Positions 56,485 through 64,000 of a stretch of 64,000 nt of DNA are shown here, one piece after another. Source of the stretch: Archangium sp. Lineage in GTDB: Bacteria > Myxococcota > Myxococcia > Myxococcales > Myxococcaceae. The stretch covers positions 1 through 64,000 of the forward strand of contig JAUYRZ010000078.1 of NCBI GenBank assembly GCA_030695565.1, in the 5' to 3' direction. Numbering within the stretch: the stretch's first letter is position 1; each line of letters opens with the position of its first letter. Both the position numbers and the translations under genes were made by a program. Under the pieces are notes generated by a model. It searched no databases. It was not told the origin of the DNA and was given only the letters and a program-made list of their open reading frames with translations.

Positions 56485-57212
56485 AGATGAGCACCCCGGT
56501 CCTCCCGAGTGGAGTCGAGGGAGCACCCGGGTCGGTCGAGAAGTGCCCCCTCGACTTCGCTCGGGGAGAACGGTTCTCCATCGGTCAGCATCACGTCGGC
56601 CAGGCACTCGAAGCTGAGCTGCGGGTCTTTGCCCCGTTCCTGTGTCCAGAGCTGAGGCTCTGGCTGCTCCCGCCCGAGGCGCGCAGCTGGCACGCGACCG
56701 ATCCACTCGCGCTGGGCATGCCCTACTGGGCCTTCGCGTGGCCCGGTGGGCAGGTGCTCGCGCGCTACGTGCTCGATCACCCCACCCTGGTGAAAGGAAA
56801 GCGGGTGCTCGATTTCGGCAGCGGCTGCGCCATCGAAGGTGTGGCGGCCGCGAAGTGTGGGGCCTCGGTGCTCTGCGCCGACCTCGATCCGCTCGCGGGC
56901 GTGTCCGCGCTTCACAACGCGTCACTCAACGAGGTGGCGCTCGAGGTGACCACGGCAGAGCTGATCGGCTCCAGCCTCGAGGTCGACGTCATCCTCGCGG
57001 GCGACGTCTGCTACGAGCCCGAGCTGGCCGCGCGGCTGTTGCCCTGGCTGCGTGCACAGGCCCGCCGGGGCGTGCAGGTGTTGATCGGAGATCCGCTGCG
57101 CGTGCCCGAAGCACTCGAAGACACCGCGCGGCTGGCGACCCTCGAGGCCTCCTTCGACGGTGATCCACGTGGCCTGACCTTGTGGCCCACACACGTGCTC
57201 GCTTTTCGCTGA
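56481..57212 (+). CDS. ETFB-KMT-like protein lysine methyltransferase
   Basis: 243 residues from GTG 56481 (GTGA overlap; ATG 56487 is an alternative). A class I SAM fold: PYWAFAWPGGQVLARYVLDH, RVLDFGSGCAIEGVAAAKCG (motif I), ADLDPLAG, DVILAGDVCYEPELAARLLP and VQVLIGDPLR. These segments match the ETFB lysine methyltransferase (METTL20) group, which methylates the beta subunit of electron-transfer flavoprotein in mitochondria and some bacteria. The substrate here is therefore probably a protein lysine; no etf gene is in the window. Confidence 0.85.
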   Translation: MKMSTPVLPSGVEGAPGSVEKCPLDFARGERFSIGQHHVGQALEAELRVFAPFLCPELRLWLLPPEARSWHATDPLALGMPYWAFAWPGGQVLARYVLDHPTLVKGKRVLDFGSGCAIEGVAAAKCGASVLCADLDPLAGVSALHNASLNEVALEVTTAELIGSSLEVDVILAGDVCYEPELAARLLPWLRAQARRGVQVLIGDPLRVPEALEDTARLATLEASFDGDPRGLTLWPTHVLAFR

Positions 57213-57233
57213 GTCAGCCTGAATATTGGGCGC

Positions 57234-58262
57234 ATGCGCGGTCTGCCTTCGTTCGTCTCGTCGTTCGTCCCTGAGCGCCTCAAGGTGTGGACGCGGTTGA
57301 CCCGCGAGCTGCCTCCGGCCGACCGCCTCATCGCCACCACCTCCGATGGACAGCAGCTGGCGCTCTGGCGCGTGAAGCCGGCGGGAGCGTCGAAGGGCGC
57401 GGTGTTGTTGCTCCACGGCCTCGGCTCGAATCGTTTCGCCTTCCACTGGCCGGGGCGATCGATCGCCGACTACCTCGCCGGCGAGGGCTTCGACGCGTAC
57501 GTGGCCGAGCTGCGCGGGGCGGGGCACAGCTGCCCTGAGCTCACCAGCTGGACCTTTCACGACTACCTCGAGCACGACGTGCCGGCGCTGCTTCAGCGCG
57601 TGAAGGAAGAAAGCGGGCAGTCGCAGGTGCACCTCGTGGGGCACTCGATGGGCGGAATCCTGGCGATGTGCCACGGCATCGTGTCGGGCGGCGAAGGGTT
57701 GCGCTCGCTCACCGCGCTGGGCAGTGCGCTCGACTACGGCATCGGCGTGAGTGGTTTTGGCCCCATCAAGCGGGTGCAGCCGGTGCTGGAGCGGCTGACC
57801 TCCTTGCCGTGGGGCGTGGCGATGCAGGTGATCTCCCCGCTGCTGGCGCGCATCTCGGATCCCCTGGCCGGCTTCAATTTTCACCCCGACAACGCCGAGG
57901 CCGCGGTGGTGCGCGCGGTCTACTCGAACGCGTTCGGCGCGATCCCCACTGCGCTGCTGAGCAGCCTCTCGACGGCGTTGGGTCCGGGCGGGCTGCAGTC
58001 GAGGGGCGGTGAGGCGTTTCAAGCGCGCGCCGCGACCTTGAAGACGCCGCTGTTGTTGATGGCCGCGAGTGACGATCGCCAGTGCCCGCTGCTCGCTTTG
58101 GAGGCGACGGCCGCGGCCACCAGCGCGAAGGTGCTCCGGTTCGGAAGCCGCCATGGCCACCGCGCGGAGTACGGACACTTCGATCTGCTGCTGGGCAAAC
58201 ACGCGCCCGAAGAGGTGTGGCCTCAAGTCTTGCAGTGGCTGCAGATCTCAGGACGCGGTTAA
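57234..58262 (+). CDS. Alpha/beta hydrolase
   Basis: 342 residues. Alpha/beta-hydrolase core with LLLHGLGSNRFAFHWPGRSI (oxyanion HG), nucleophile elbow GHSMGG, an acid Asp in LMAASDDRQCP and the His in EYGHFDLLLG. The lid region (~190-260) is hydrophobic. It resembles lipases/esterases acting on long-chain substrates. TGAATATT just before the ATG could be an extended -10. No signal peptide is obvious. Confidence 0.9.
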   Translation: MRGLPSFVSSFVPERLKVWTRLTRELPPADRLIATTSDGQQLALWRVKPAGASKGAVLLLHGLGSNRFAFHWPGRSIADYLAGEGFDAYVAELRGAGHSCPELTSWTFHDYLEHDVPALLQRVKEESGQSQVHLVGHSMGGILAMCHGIVSGGEGLRSLTALGSALDYGIGVSGFGPIKRVQPVLERLTSLPWGVAMQVISPLLARISDPLAGFNFHPDNAEAAVVRAVYSNAFGAIPTALLSSLSTALGPGGLQSRGGEAFQARAATLKTPLLLMAASDDRQCPLLALEATAAATSAKVLRFGSRHGHRAEYGHFDLLLGKHAPEEVWPQVLQWLQISGRG

Positions 58263-58273
58263 GTCTCGCCGCG

Positions 58274-59581
58274 ATGTCCGCCGAAGAACTCGAGCTTGCC
58301 GTGTTGACCGCCGTGCCCGGAGATCCGGTCTTCGCGGTCTGGGGCGATGCGCTCGCAGACGAAGGAGATCCCCGCGGTGCATTGGTCTCCCTCTGCCGCC
58401 AGCTCGAGCACGACCCCGGCGACGAGAAGGTGCAGCGCGCCCTCGCCGAGCTGGTCGCCGCCAACGCCGACGCCTGGTGTCCCGGCTGTCTCGATGATGA
58501 CGACACCCTGCGGCTGACCTGGCGCGACGGCTTCATCGACGCCGTGACCTTCGACGGAGAGCCGATGGCCGGTGACGTCGGCTACGGGCAGGAAGACCCC
58601 GCCGCAGACGCCGGCGCCGGCAGCGCGCTGCACCGGTTGATCAGCGCTCCGATGGCCGCGCGGATCTCGAGCCTCTCTTTGCGCGCACCCATCGACGCCG
58701 AGGGAAATCACGGCTGCTGGGGTCACCACGAAGCCTTCGTCGCCCGCCTGATCGCCCGCGACTGGCCCTGGCTGCGGTCGCTCGACTTCGACGGCGCGAC
58801 CCTGCCTCGGTCTCTCGAGCACGGCCGCGGTTCCCCCGAACTCTCGTTTCTCCGCTTCGGCGAGCTGCACGACGCCGAGATCACCGTGGGCGATCTGTCT
58901 GCCTTGTGGAAACGCGCCCCCCGTCTCCAGCACCTCGCGCTCGCCCAGCCGACCGGCGTGATGTTGGGCCAGGTGCACGCGCCCGCTTTGCGCACGTTCG
59001 TGTTCGGCTCGGCTGACTCCGAATCGCTCAACGCGATCGCCGAAGGCAAGCTGCCGCTGCTGGAGACCTTGATCGTGCGTGTCGACGAGCCCGCCGACGT
59101 GGCCTCCCTGCTGCGCAGCCGCTCCATCGGCGCCTTCAAACACCTCGGGCTGATCGCCACGCCCAGCGGAGAAGGCGAAGAGGAACGAGGCGACGAGATC
59201 CTTCGGGTGCTGGTGGAGAGCGATCGCTGCGAACAGTTGGAGACCCTCGACCTCGGCGGCCTCGACGCCACCGAACGGGGCTGGAGCCAGTTGGTGCACG
59301 CGGCCCCCCGCTTCAAGCGGCTTCAGTCACTGCGCCTCACCACCTGGGCGCTCGACCCCTCCGTGGCGAAGACCGACGACTGGATGGAGAACTCGATCGA
59401 GTTCTTCAGCGGCCCGCACTTCGCCCCGCGCCAACAGCCCATCGGCCGCTTCCTGGAGCAGGCGCTCCCGGTGCGGTGGATGACCGCGTCGATCGTCTCG
59501 GTGGTCGAAAATACAGGCCGGAAGAAGGGGCTCTTCTACGGCTTCCTCAACAGCGACGGGTACGCCGAAGACCGCGGCTAG
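58274..59581 (+). CDS. TIGR02996-domain protein with leucine-rich body
   Basis: 435 residues from ATG 58274. The first ~50 residues contain the TIGR02996 motif (FAVWGDALADEGDPRGALVS), a short domain found at the N-terminus of many repeat proteins in myxobacteria and planctomycetes. The rest reads as irregular leucine-rich units (SLSLRAPIDAE, LRSLDFDGATLP, LQHLALAQPTGV, LETLDLGGLDA, LQSLRLTTWAL) forming a solenoid probably used for protein binding. It is cytoplasmic, with no signal peptide. Function unknown. It starts 11 bp after the hydrolase gene. Confidence 0.85.
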   Translation: MSAEELELAVLTAVPGDPVFAVWGDALADEGDPRGALVSLCRQLEHDPGDEKVQRALAELVAANADAWCPGCLDDDDTLRLTWRDGFIDAVTFDGEPMAGDVGYGQEDPAADAGAGSALHRLISAPMAARISSLSLRAPIDAEGNHGCWGHHEAFVARLIARDWPWLRSLDFDGATLPRSLEHGRGSPELSFLRFGELHDAEITVGDLSALWKRAPRLQHLALAQPTGVMLGQVHAPALRTFVFGSADSESLNAIAEGKLPLLETLIVRVDEPADVASLLRSRSIGAFKHLGLIATPSGEGEEERGDEILRVLVESDRCEQLETLDLGGLDATERGWSQLVHAAPRFKRLQSLRLTTWALDPSVAKTDDWMENSIEFFSGPHFAPRQQPIGRFLEQALPVRWMTASIVSVVENTGRKKGLFYGFLNSDGYAEDRG

Positions 59582-59627
59582 TTTCTTCCGTTGCACCGCT
59601 TGACGCTCCGCGACATGAGGAAGCGGC

Positions 59628-60758
59628 ATGCCGAATCAAGAGTCCGAAAAGCGCAGCATCGCCCTGGTGAAGCAGGCCATCGCCGACATCCGCAAGGGGA
59701 AGATGGTCATCCTCACGGATGACGAAGATCGCGAGAACGAAGGCGACCTGGTGATGGCGGCCGAGAAGGTCACCCCCCAGGCGATCAACTTCATGGCGCG
59801 TGAAGGCCGCGGGCTGGTGTGCTTGTCACTCACCGAGGAGCAGGTGCGCCGCTTGAACCTGCCCCCGATGGTCACCGACAACACCTCTCCGCGGCAGACC
59901 GCCTTCACGGTCTCCATCGAAGCGGCCGTGGGCGTGAGCACCGGCATCTCGGCGCACGATCGAGCGCACACCATTCTGACCGCCATCGGCGACGACGTGC
60001 TGCCCGCAGAACTCTCCCGGCCCGGGCACGTCTTCCCCCTGCGTGCGCGTGATGGCGGCGTGCTGGTGCGGCCCGGTCACACCGAAGCGTCCGTCGATCT
60101 CGCGCGGCTGGCGGGCTTTACGCCCGCGGGCGTCATCTGCGAGGTGATGAACGACGACGGCACCATGGCGCGAAGGCCGCACCTGGTGCGCTTCGCCCGG
60201 AAGCACAAGCTCACCCTGCTGGCGATCGCCGACCTCATCACCTACCGGCTCTCGCACGAGCGGCTGGTGCGAAGGGTGGGCGAGACCGCCGTCATCCGCG
60301 AGCCGTGGGGCACGTTCACCGCCTACGCGTACACCACCGACGTCGACTCGGCGGTGCACCTGGCCCTGGTGATGGGCGAGGTGAAGGGCAAGAAGCCCGT
60401 GCTCACCCGGGTGCACCGGGCCTCGCCGCTGGGCGACCTGCTCGACAGCATGACCGGGCAGGGCAGCCTCAAGAGCGCCTTCGATCAGATCAAGCAGGAG
60501 AAGCGGGGCGTGATCGTCATCTTGCAGAAGCCGCTGAGCGGCGCCGAGGCCCTCTCCGAGAAGCGGGCGTCGAACATCGCGCCGGTGGCCGGCCATGAAG
60601 GTCAGGCCCGGTTGAAAGAGGTGGGCCTGGGCGCGCAAATCCTCCAGGACCTCGGAGTGCAAAAATTGAAGCTCCTCACCAATACGCCCAACCAGATCAT
60701 CGGGGTGGAGCGCTACGGAATCGAAGTGGTCGAGCAGATTCGCCTGGGAGTAGGGTGA
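59628..60758 (+). CDS. ribB: DHBP synthase with degenerate GTP cyclohydrolase II domain (RibBX type)
   Basis: 376 residues. Residues 1-~210 are RibB, which makes dihydroxybutanone phosphate from ribulose-5-phosphate: [70 protein letters not shown]. The C-terminal half aligns with RibA in its start ([14 protein letters not shown]) and end ([20 protein letters not shown]) but lacks the three zinc-binding Cys and the RGxG-type GTP-binding residues. It cannot be a normal GTP cyclohydrolase II. This is the ribBX variant known in Proteobacteria; a separate ribA must exist elsewhere. ribH follows at once. Confidence 0.93.
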   Translation: MPNQESEKRSIALVKQAIADIRKGKMVILTDDEDRENEGDLVMAAEKVTPQAINFMAREGRGLVCLSLTEEQVRRLNLPPMVTDNTSPRQTAFTVSIEAAVGVSTGISAHDRAHTILTAIGDDVLPAELSRPGHVFPLRARDGGVLVRPGHTEASVDLARLAGFTPAGVICEVMNDDGTMARRPHLVRFARKHKLTLLAIADLITYRLSHERLVRRVGETAVIREPWGTFTAYAYTTDVDSAVHLALVMGEVKGKKPVLTRVHRASPLGDLLDSMTGQGSLKSAFDQIKQEKRGVIVILQKPLSGAEALSEKRASNIAPVAGHEGQARLKEVGLGAQILQDLGVQKLKLLTNTPNQIIGVERYGIEVVEQIRLGVG

Positions 60759-60763
60759 CCCGC

Positions 60764-61237
60764 ATGCCGCGCACGTTTGAAGGCAACCTCGTTTCTCCGA
60801 AGGGCCGGTTCGCGATCACCGTGAGCCGCTTCAATTCCTTCATCACGGATCCCCTGCTCGCCGGGGCGCTCGACGCGCTGGTGCGCCATGGCGTCGCGGA
60901 AGGCGACGTCGACGTCTATCGCTGCCCCGGCACCTTCGAGCTCTCGGGCCTGACCCGCCGGGTGGCCACCTCGGGCAAGTACGCCGGCGTCATCGCGCTG
61001 GGCTGTGTCATTCGCGGCGGTACGCCGCACTTCGAATACGTGGCCGGTGAAGTGACCAAAGGCATCGGGCAGATCGCGCTGACCGCAGACTGCGCCGTCA
61101 CTTTTGGCGTGCTCACCACCGACAACGTCGAGCAGGCCGTCGATCGCGCGGGCGTGAAGGCCGGCAACAAGGGCGCTGATGCCGCCATCGCCTGCATCGA
61201 GATGGTGAATCTGTACTCCGTCATGAGCGTGAAATAA
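60764..61237 (+). CDS. ribH: 6,7-dimethyl-8-ribityllumazine synthase
   Basis: 157 residues from ATG 60764, with TAGGG 8 nt before it; GTG 60755, overlapping the ribB stop, would add three residues. It condenses the DHBP product with the pyrimidine intermediate to make lumazine, the step before riboflavin synthase. Markers: ITVSRFNSFITDPLLAGALD, RCPGTFELSGLTRRVATSGK, VIALGCVIRGGTPHFEYVAG (active-site His after 'GGTPH') and ALTADCAVTFGVLTTDNVEQ. It sits in ribB-ribH-nusB order, a common bacterial arrangement. Confidence 0.97.
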   Translation: MPRTFEGNLVSPKGRFAITVSRFNSFITDPLLAGALDALVRHGVAEGDVDVYRCPGTFELSGLTRRVATSGKYAGVIALGCVIRGGTPHFEYVAGEVTKGIGQIALTADCAVTFGVLTTDNVEQAVDRAGVKAGNKGADAAIACIEMVNLYSVMSVK

Positions 61238-61663
61238 GTGGGCGCCCGACGTCTCGGCCGTGAGCGTGCGCTGCAGGCGCTCTACCAGCTGGAGCAGGAC
61301 CCGAAGATCGAAGAGAAAGGCGCGCTCGACGCCGCGTGGACTGCGCACGACGACGAGGGGCCCCGCGACCCCGCCGCCGACGAGTTCGCCCGCGAGCTGA
61401 TCGCCGGGGTCAAGTCGAACCAACCCGCCATCGACGCGCTGATCGAGGAGCACTCGCACAACTGGCGCCTCGACCGCATGCAGCGCATCGATCGCAACGT
61501 CTTGCGCATCGGGGTCTACGAGCTGCAGCACCTCACCGAGGTGCCCCGCAAGGTGACCATCAACGAGGCCGTCGAGCTGGCCAAGAACTTCGGCAACGAA
61601 GCCTCCAGCGCCTTCATCAACGGCCTGCTCGACAAGATCGCCTCGACGGTCGGCAAGGCGTGA
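61238..61663 (+). CDS. nusB: Transcription antitermination factor NusB
   Basis: 141 residues from GTG 61238, directly after the ribH stop. An all-helical NusB fold: RERALQALYQLEQD at the start, a central NWRLDRMQRIDRNVLRIGVY and the family-diagnostic VPRKVTINEAVELAKNFGNE with FINGLLDKIA. It binds boxA RNA with S10 during rRNA transcription. It is translationally coupled to the next gene by a GTGA overlap. Confidence 0.97.
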   Translation: MGARRLGRERALQALYQLEQDPKIEEKGALDAAWTAHDDEGPRDPAADEFARELIAGVKSNQPAIDALIEEHSHNWRLDRMQRIDRNVLRIGVYELQHLTEVPRKVTINEAVELAKNFGNEASSAFINGLLDKIASTVGKA

Positions 61664-62109
61664 AACCGCAACAGCTCACCTCGGGGCTCGACGCGCTCGA
61701 TGCGATGACGGGCATCGAAGCGGTCTGCTGTTTCGTGGTGGAAGATGAACGACCGCTCTCGGGCGCCGCCGGGTTTCTCGACTGGCGGTTGTGTGGCGCG
61801 CTCTCGAAGATCCTCGGCTCGGGGTTTTTCGTGGGGGCTCCTGGCGACAAGCTGCTGGTCCCCACCGATGCCCGGGTGCCGGCCCGGAAGCTCTTCGCGG
61901 TGGGGCTGGGCCGTTCGAACGCCGTCACCGCGCTGGGGCTCGAGCACGCGCTCACCCAGGCCGCGGCCATGCTCTCGAAAGCCAACGTCGACTCGGTGGC
62001 CCTGGCTTTTCCGGCCTTGCCCAGGCCGGTCGCACAGTCACGTGACGAGCTGGTCGATCGTGCGTTCGCCCCGCATTTCTCCGGGGCGGTTGCTGTCTTC
62101 TCGCCCTGA
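61660..62109 (+). CDS. Stand-alone M17 aminopeptidase N-terminal-domain-like protein
   Basis: 149 residues from GTG 61660 (GTGA overlap with nusB). It resembles only the N-terminal macro-like domain of M17 leucyl aminopeptidases: EAVCCFVVEDERPLSGAAGF, LSKILGSGFFVGAPGDKLLV, KLFAVGLGRSNAVTALGLEH. The catalytic C-terminal domain with metal ligands is absent and there is no frameshifted continuation. A non-peptidase role, such as DNA or nucleotide binding, is possible. The nusB linkage may be only positional. Confidence 0.8.
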   Translation: MKPQQLTSGLDALDAMTGIEAVCCFVVEDERPLSGAAGFLDWRLCGALSKILGSGFFVGAPGDKLLVPTDARVPARKLFAVGLGRSNAVTALGLEHALTQAAAMLSKANVDSVALAFPALPRPVAQSRDELVDRAFAPHFSGAVAVFSP

Positions 62110-62139
62110 CAGGTGTTCGGGCCTGCTAGCGTCTGCGCC

Positions 62140-62517
62140 GTGTCCACCCGTCGCAAGGTCCTCATCGTGGAGGATTCCGGTGCCACCCGGGAACTGCTCC
62201 GGGCGGCCGTGGAGTCGCTGATCGAGGTCGAGGTGCACACGGCGGTGAGCGGCTTCGACGCGCTCAAGGTGCTGCCGCGTCACCGCTTCGAGTTGATCAT
62301 CACCGACATCAACATGCCCGACATCAACGGCCTCGAGCTGATCAACTTCGTGAAGAAGAACCCTCACTACAAAGACACGCCCTTGTTCGTGGTGACCACC
62401 GAGGGCCGCGAGCAGGATCGCGATCGCGGCCTGCAGCTGGGCGCCGATGAGTACGTGGTGAAGCCCTTCGTTCCCGAACAACTCTGCGAGCTGGTGCGCC
62501 GCTACCTGAAGCTCTGA
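62140..62517 (+). CDS. CheY-like single-domain response regulator
   Basis: 125 residues from GTG 62140, a lone receiver domain. Acid pocket VEDS, phosphoacceptor Asp in IITDINMPD, Thr in VVTTEG and Lys in VVKPF are all present. TGCTAG ends 10 nt before the start as a possible -10. The cheA-like kinase gene begins 3 nt after its stop, so it is the likely phosphotransfer target of that kinase. It may act on the flagella-free motility or a chemosensory output; the output cannot be told from here. Confidence 0.93.
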   Translation: MSTRRKVLIVEDSGATRELLRAAVESLIEVEVHTAVSGFDALKVLPRHRFELIITDINMPDINGLELINFVKKNPHYKDTPLFVVTTEGREQDRDRGLQLGADEYVVKPFVPEQLCELVRRYLKL

Positions 62518-62520
62518 CGC

Positions 62521-64000
62521 ATGGTCGCCCCACGCGCGCTGTCCGAATTCATCGCGGAGGCCAACGAGATCCTCGAGGCGCTGGGGCGTGAGCTGCTGGC
62601 GCTCGAAGAGAGCGGGCTGGAGCAGGCCGACCCCGATCGCCTCAACGCCGTCTTCCGCGCGGCGCACTCGCTCAAGGGCCTCTCGGCGATGTTCGGCCTG
62701 GAGTCGATCTCGCGCCTCGCGCACCACGCCGAAGATCTGCTCGACGCGCTGCGGCTGGGCAAAGCGCCGCTCGACCAGGCGCTGCTCGATCTGCTCGGCC
62801 AGGTCGTCGACATGTTGCAGGAGATGCTCGGCGAGGCCTCGCGGGGGGAAGACTCCACCGAGCTCAAGGAGCGCTCCGAGATGTTGGCCGGTGAGCTTCA
62901 GCAACTGGCCAGCGGCGGCGGGCAGGACACGGCCGACGTGCTCGATCAGGTGGGCATCGACCCGCAGGTGCGCGCGGTCTTCACCGAGTACGAAGAGCAC
63001 CGGCTGCGCGAGAACGTGAAGAAGGGCGTCGGGTTGTGGAAGGTGCGCGCCGTCTTCAGCCTGGAAGACTTCGACACCCGGCTGGCCACCTTGAACGCGT
63101 CGCTCAAGCCGCTGGGCGAGGTGATCAGCACCTTGCCCTCGTCGCAGCCGGGCGATGACTCGTCGATCGCCTTCGATCTGATCTTCGGCAGCTCGAAGGA
63201 GAAGGCCGAGCTGGAAGGCCGGCTGCTCGAGGGCGCCACGCTCGCGCCGTTGACCGACAAGATGTTCTCCACGCCGCCGCCTCCTCCGCCGCAAAGGAAG
63301 AAGGCGCCGCTGTGGGACGACAAGAGCATCAGCGGGCCGGCCCTCTCGCCGCTCGCCTCGTTCACCTCGACGCCTTCGGGCCTCAGCCGCCTGGCCACGA
63401 CCCCCGAGCCCAGCCTGCGCAGCCTCACCAACACGGTGCGCGTCGACATCGGGCGGCTCGATGGCCTGATGAACTCCATCGGTGAGCTGCTGCTCATTCG
63501 CAGCAACATCGAGAAGCTGTCCGATGCGGCGCGGCAGGCCAGCGGGCCTGCGCTGCCGAAGTTGTGGGGCCAGGAGCTGCAACGTGAAGTGCGCGCGCTC
63601 GAGCGGCGGCTCGATGAATTGCAGAAGGGCGTGCTCGACGTGCGCATGGTGCCGCTCGGGCAGGTGTTCGACAAGCTCGCCCGCTTGATGCGCCGGCTGG
63701 TGCGCGAGTCTTCGAAAGACGTGGTGTTCGACGTGTCGGGTGGTGACGTCGAGCTCGACAAGTTGATCGTCGAAGAGCTGTCAGACCCGCTCATGCACCT
63801 GCTGCGCAACGCGCTCGATCACGGGGTGGAGCGGCCCGAAGCGCGCACCAGGCAGGGCAAGCCGCCGCGCGCGACGATTGGGCTGGTGGCCAAGCAGCAG
63901 GGCAACCACGTGATCATCGAAGTGCGTGATGACGGCGCGGGCATCGATGAAGCCCGGGTGCGTGAGGTGGCGGTCGATCGGGGCCTGGTCACGCGCGAGC
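62521..64000 (+). CDS. cheA: CheA-family chemosensory histidine kinase, cut by window end
   Basis: The first 493 residues are visible. The N-terminal Hpt domain (phosphoacceptor His in FRAAHSLKGLSAMFG) is followed by a long linker with a Pro-rich stretch at about 250-265 and 270-300. The dimerisation domain starts near 300 (VRVDIGRLDGLMNSIGELLL), then comes the ATP-binding domain with LMHLLRNALDHGVE (N box) and DDGAGID (G1 box). The rest, including the CheW-like domain, lies past 64000. It phosphorylates CheY-type partners in response to chemoreceptors. The presumed partner is encoded directly upstream. Confidence 0.93.
   Translation, partial: MVAPRALSEFIAEANEILEALGRELLALEESGLEQADPDRLNAVFRAAHSLKGLSAMFGLESISRLAHHAEDLLDALRLGKAPLDQALLDLLGQVVDMLQEMLGEASRGEDSTELKERSEMLAGELQQLASGGGQDTADVLDQVGIDPQVRAVFTEYEEHRLRENVKKGVGLWKVRAVFSLEDFDTRLATLNASLKPLGEVISTLPSSQPGDDSSIAFDLIFGSSKEKAELEGRLLEGATLAPLTDKMFSTPPPPPPQRKKAPLWDDKSISGPALSPLASFTSTPSGLSRLATTPEPSLRSLTNTVRVDIGRLDGLMNSIGELLLIRSNIEKLSDAARQASGPALPKLWGQELQREVRALERRLDELQKGVLDVRMVPLGQVFDKLARLMRRLVRESSKDVVFDVSGGDVELDKLIVEELSDPLMHLLRNALDHGVERPEARTRQGKPPRATIGLVAKQQGNHVIIEVRDDGAGIDEARVREVAVDRGLVTRE

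Overview
The window is a high-GC, densely coded stretch of bacterial chromosome. Its protein content points to the Myxococcota (Myxococcales, probably the Cystobacterineae). The signs are two C-terminal tails resembling the MYXO-CTERM sorting signal, a domain resembling the MXAN_5187 C-terminal family, many 'DAG/DGG'-spaced Cys-rich lipoproteins, MopE-like metal-binding repeats, an FHA-type sigma54 activator coupled to a PEGA-domain Ser/Thr kinase, and a cheY/cheA pair. I saw no rRNA, tRNA, CRISPR array, phage or insertion sequence. Gene junctions with 4-nt ATGA/GTGA overlaps are very common and define the operons.

Region by region. (a) 161-6808: a DUF2007-like protein, a membrane protein with an MXAN_5187-like C-terminus, and a 1240-residue sigma54 activator (AAA + TPR + sigma54-AAA + Fis HTH) with its own apparent -24/-12 promoter and upstream inverted repeats, followed by a lipoprotein. 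(b) 6822-13713, minus strand: a tight operon of class A penicillin-binding protein, FG-GAP protein, family-5 solute-binding-like protein and an NtrY-like histidine kinase interrupted by a frameshift. (c) 13920-15504: a beta-barrel-like protein and a TPR lipoprotein, convergent on a long inverted repeat. (d) 15675-19783, minus strand: a five-gene operon of YceI, triheme lipoprotein, outer-membrane porin with an N-terminal haem, monohaem protein with a MYXO-CTERM-like tail, and MopE-like surface protein. This looks like an uncharacterised cytochrome-porin redox system and is the best candidate for something new. (e) 19904-24171: an ECF sigma/FecR pair with lipoproteins. (f) 24168-26183: a modular GH18 chitinase. 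(g) 26361-31612: FHA-sigma54 activator plus Ser/Thr kinase, small envelope proteins and a cyclic-nucleotide-binding protein. (h) 31835-45392: prfC, a RIO-type kinase with a Q/R/G-rich tail, a metallo-beta-lactamase-fold enzyme, DUF697-SCP2 protein, catalase, M32 carboxypeptidase, YceI lipoprotein, MoaD-MoaE fusion, a large Cys-rich lipoprotein and an FKBP. (i) 45504-53810: glycerol-3-phosphate dehydrogenase, NUDIX, S9 peptidase, SPOUT methyltransferase, VOC protein, amidohydrolase, a second cyclic-nucleotide-binding protein and riboflavin synthase. (j) 53899-64000: a large surface protein with a MYXO-CTERM-like tail, an ETFB-KMT-like methyltransferase, an alpha/beta hydrolase, a TIGR02996-type protein, then ribBX-ribH-nusB, an M17 N-terminal-domain protein, cheY and a cheA cut by the window edge.

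Two patterns cross the window. A GC-rich hairpin repeat built on CCCTCTCCC/GGGAGAGGG occurs at eight or more places, mostly between genes but once inside a signal-peptide coding region. Many monocistronic genes also carry a -10-like hexamer only 6-12 nt before the start codon, which suggests very short 5' leaders. Bases 1-160 hold one repeat copy and otherwise nothing I can support. The only gap of about 300 bases (2412-2712) holds a repeat copy, inverted repeats and the sigma54 promoter.
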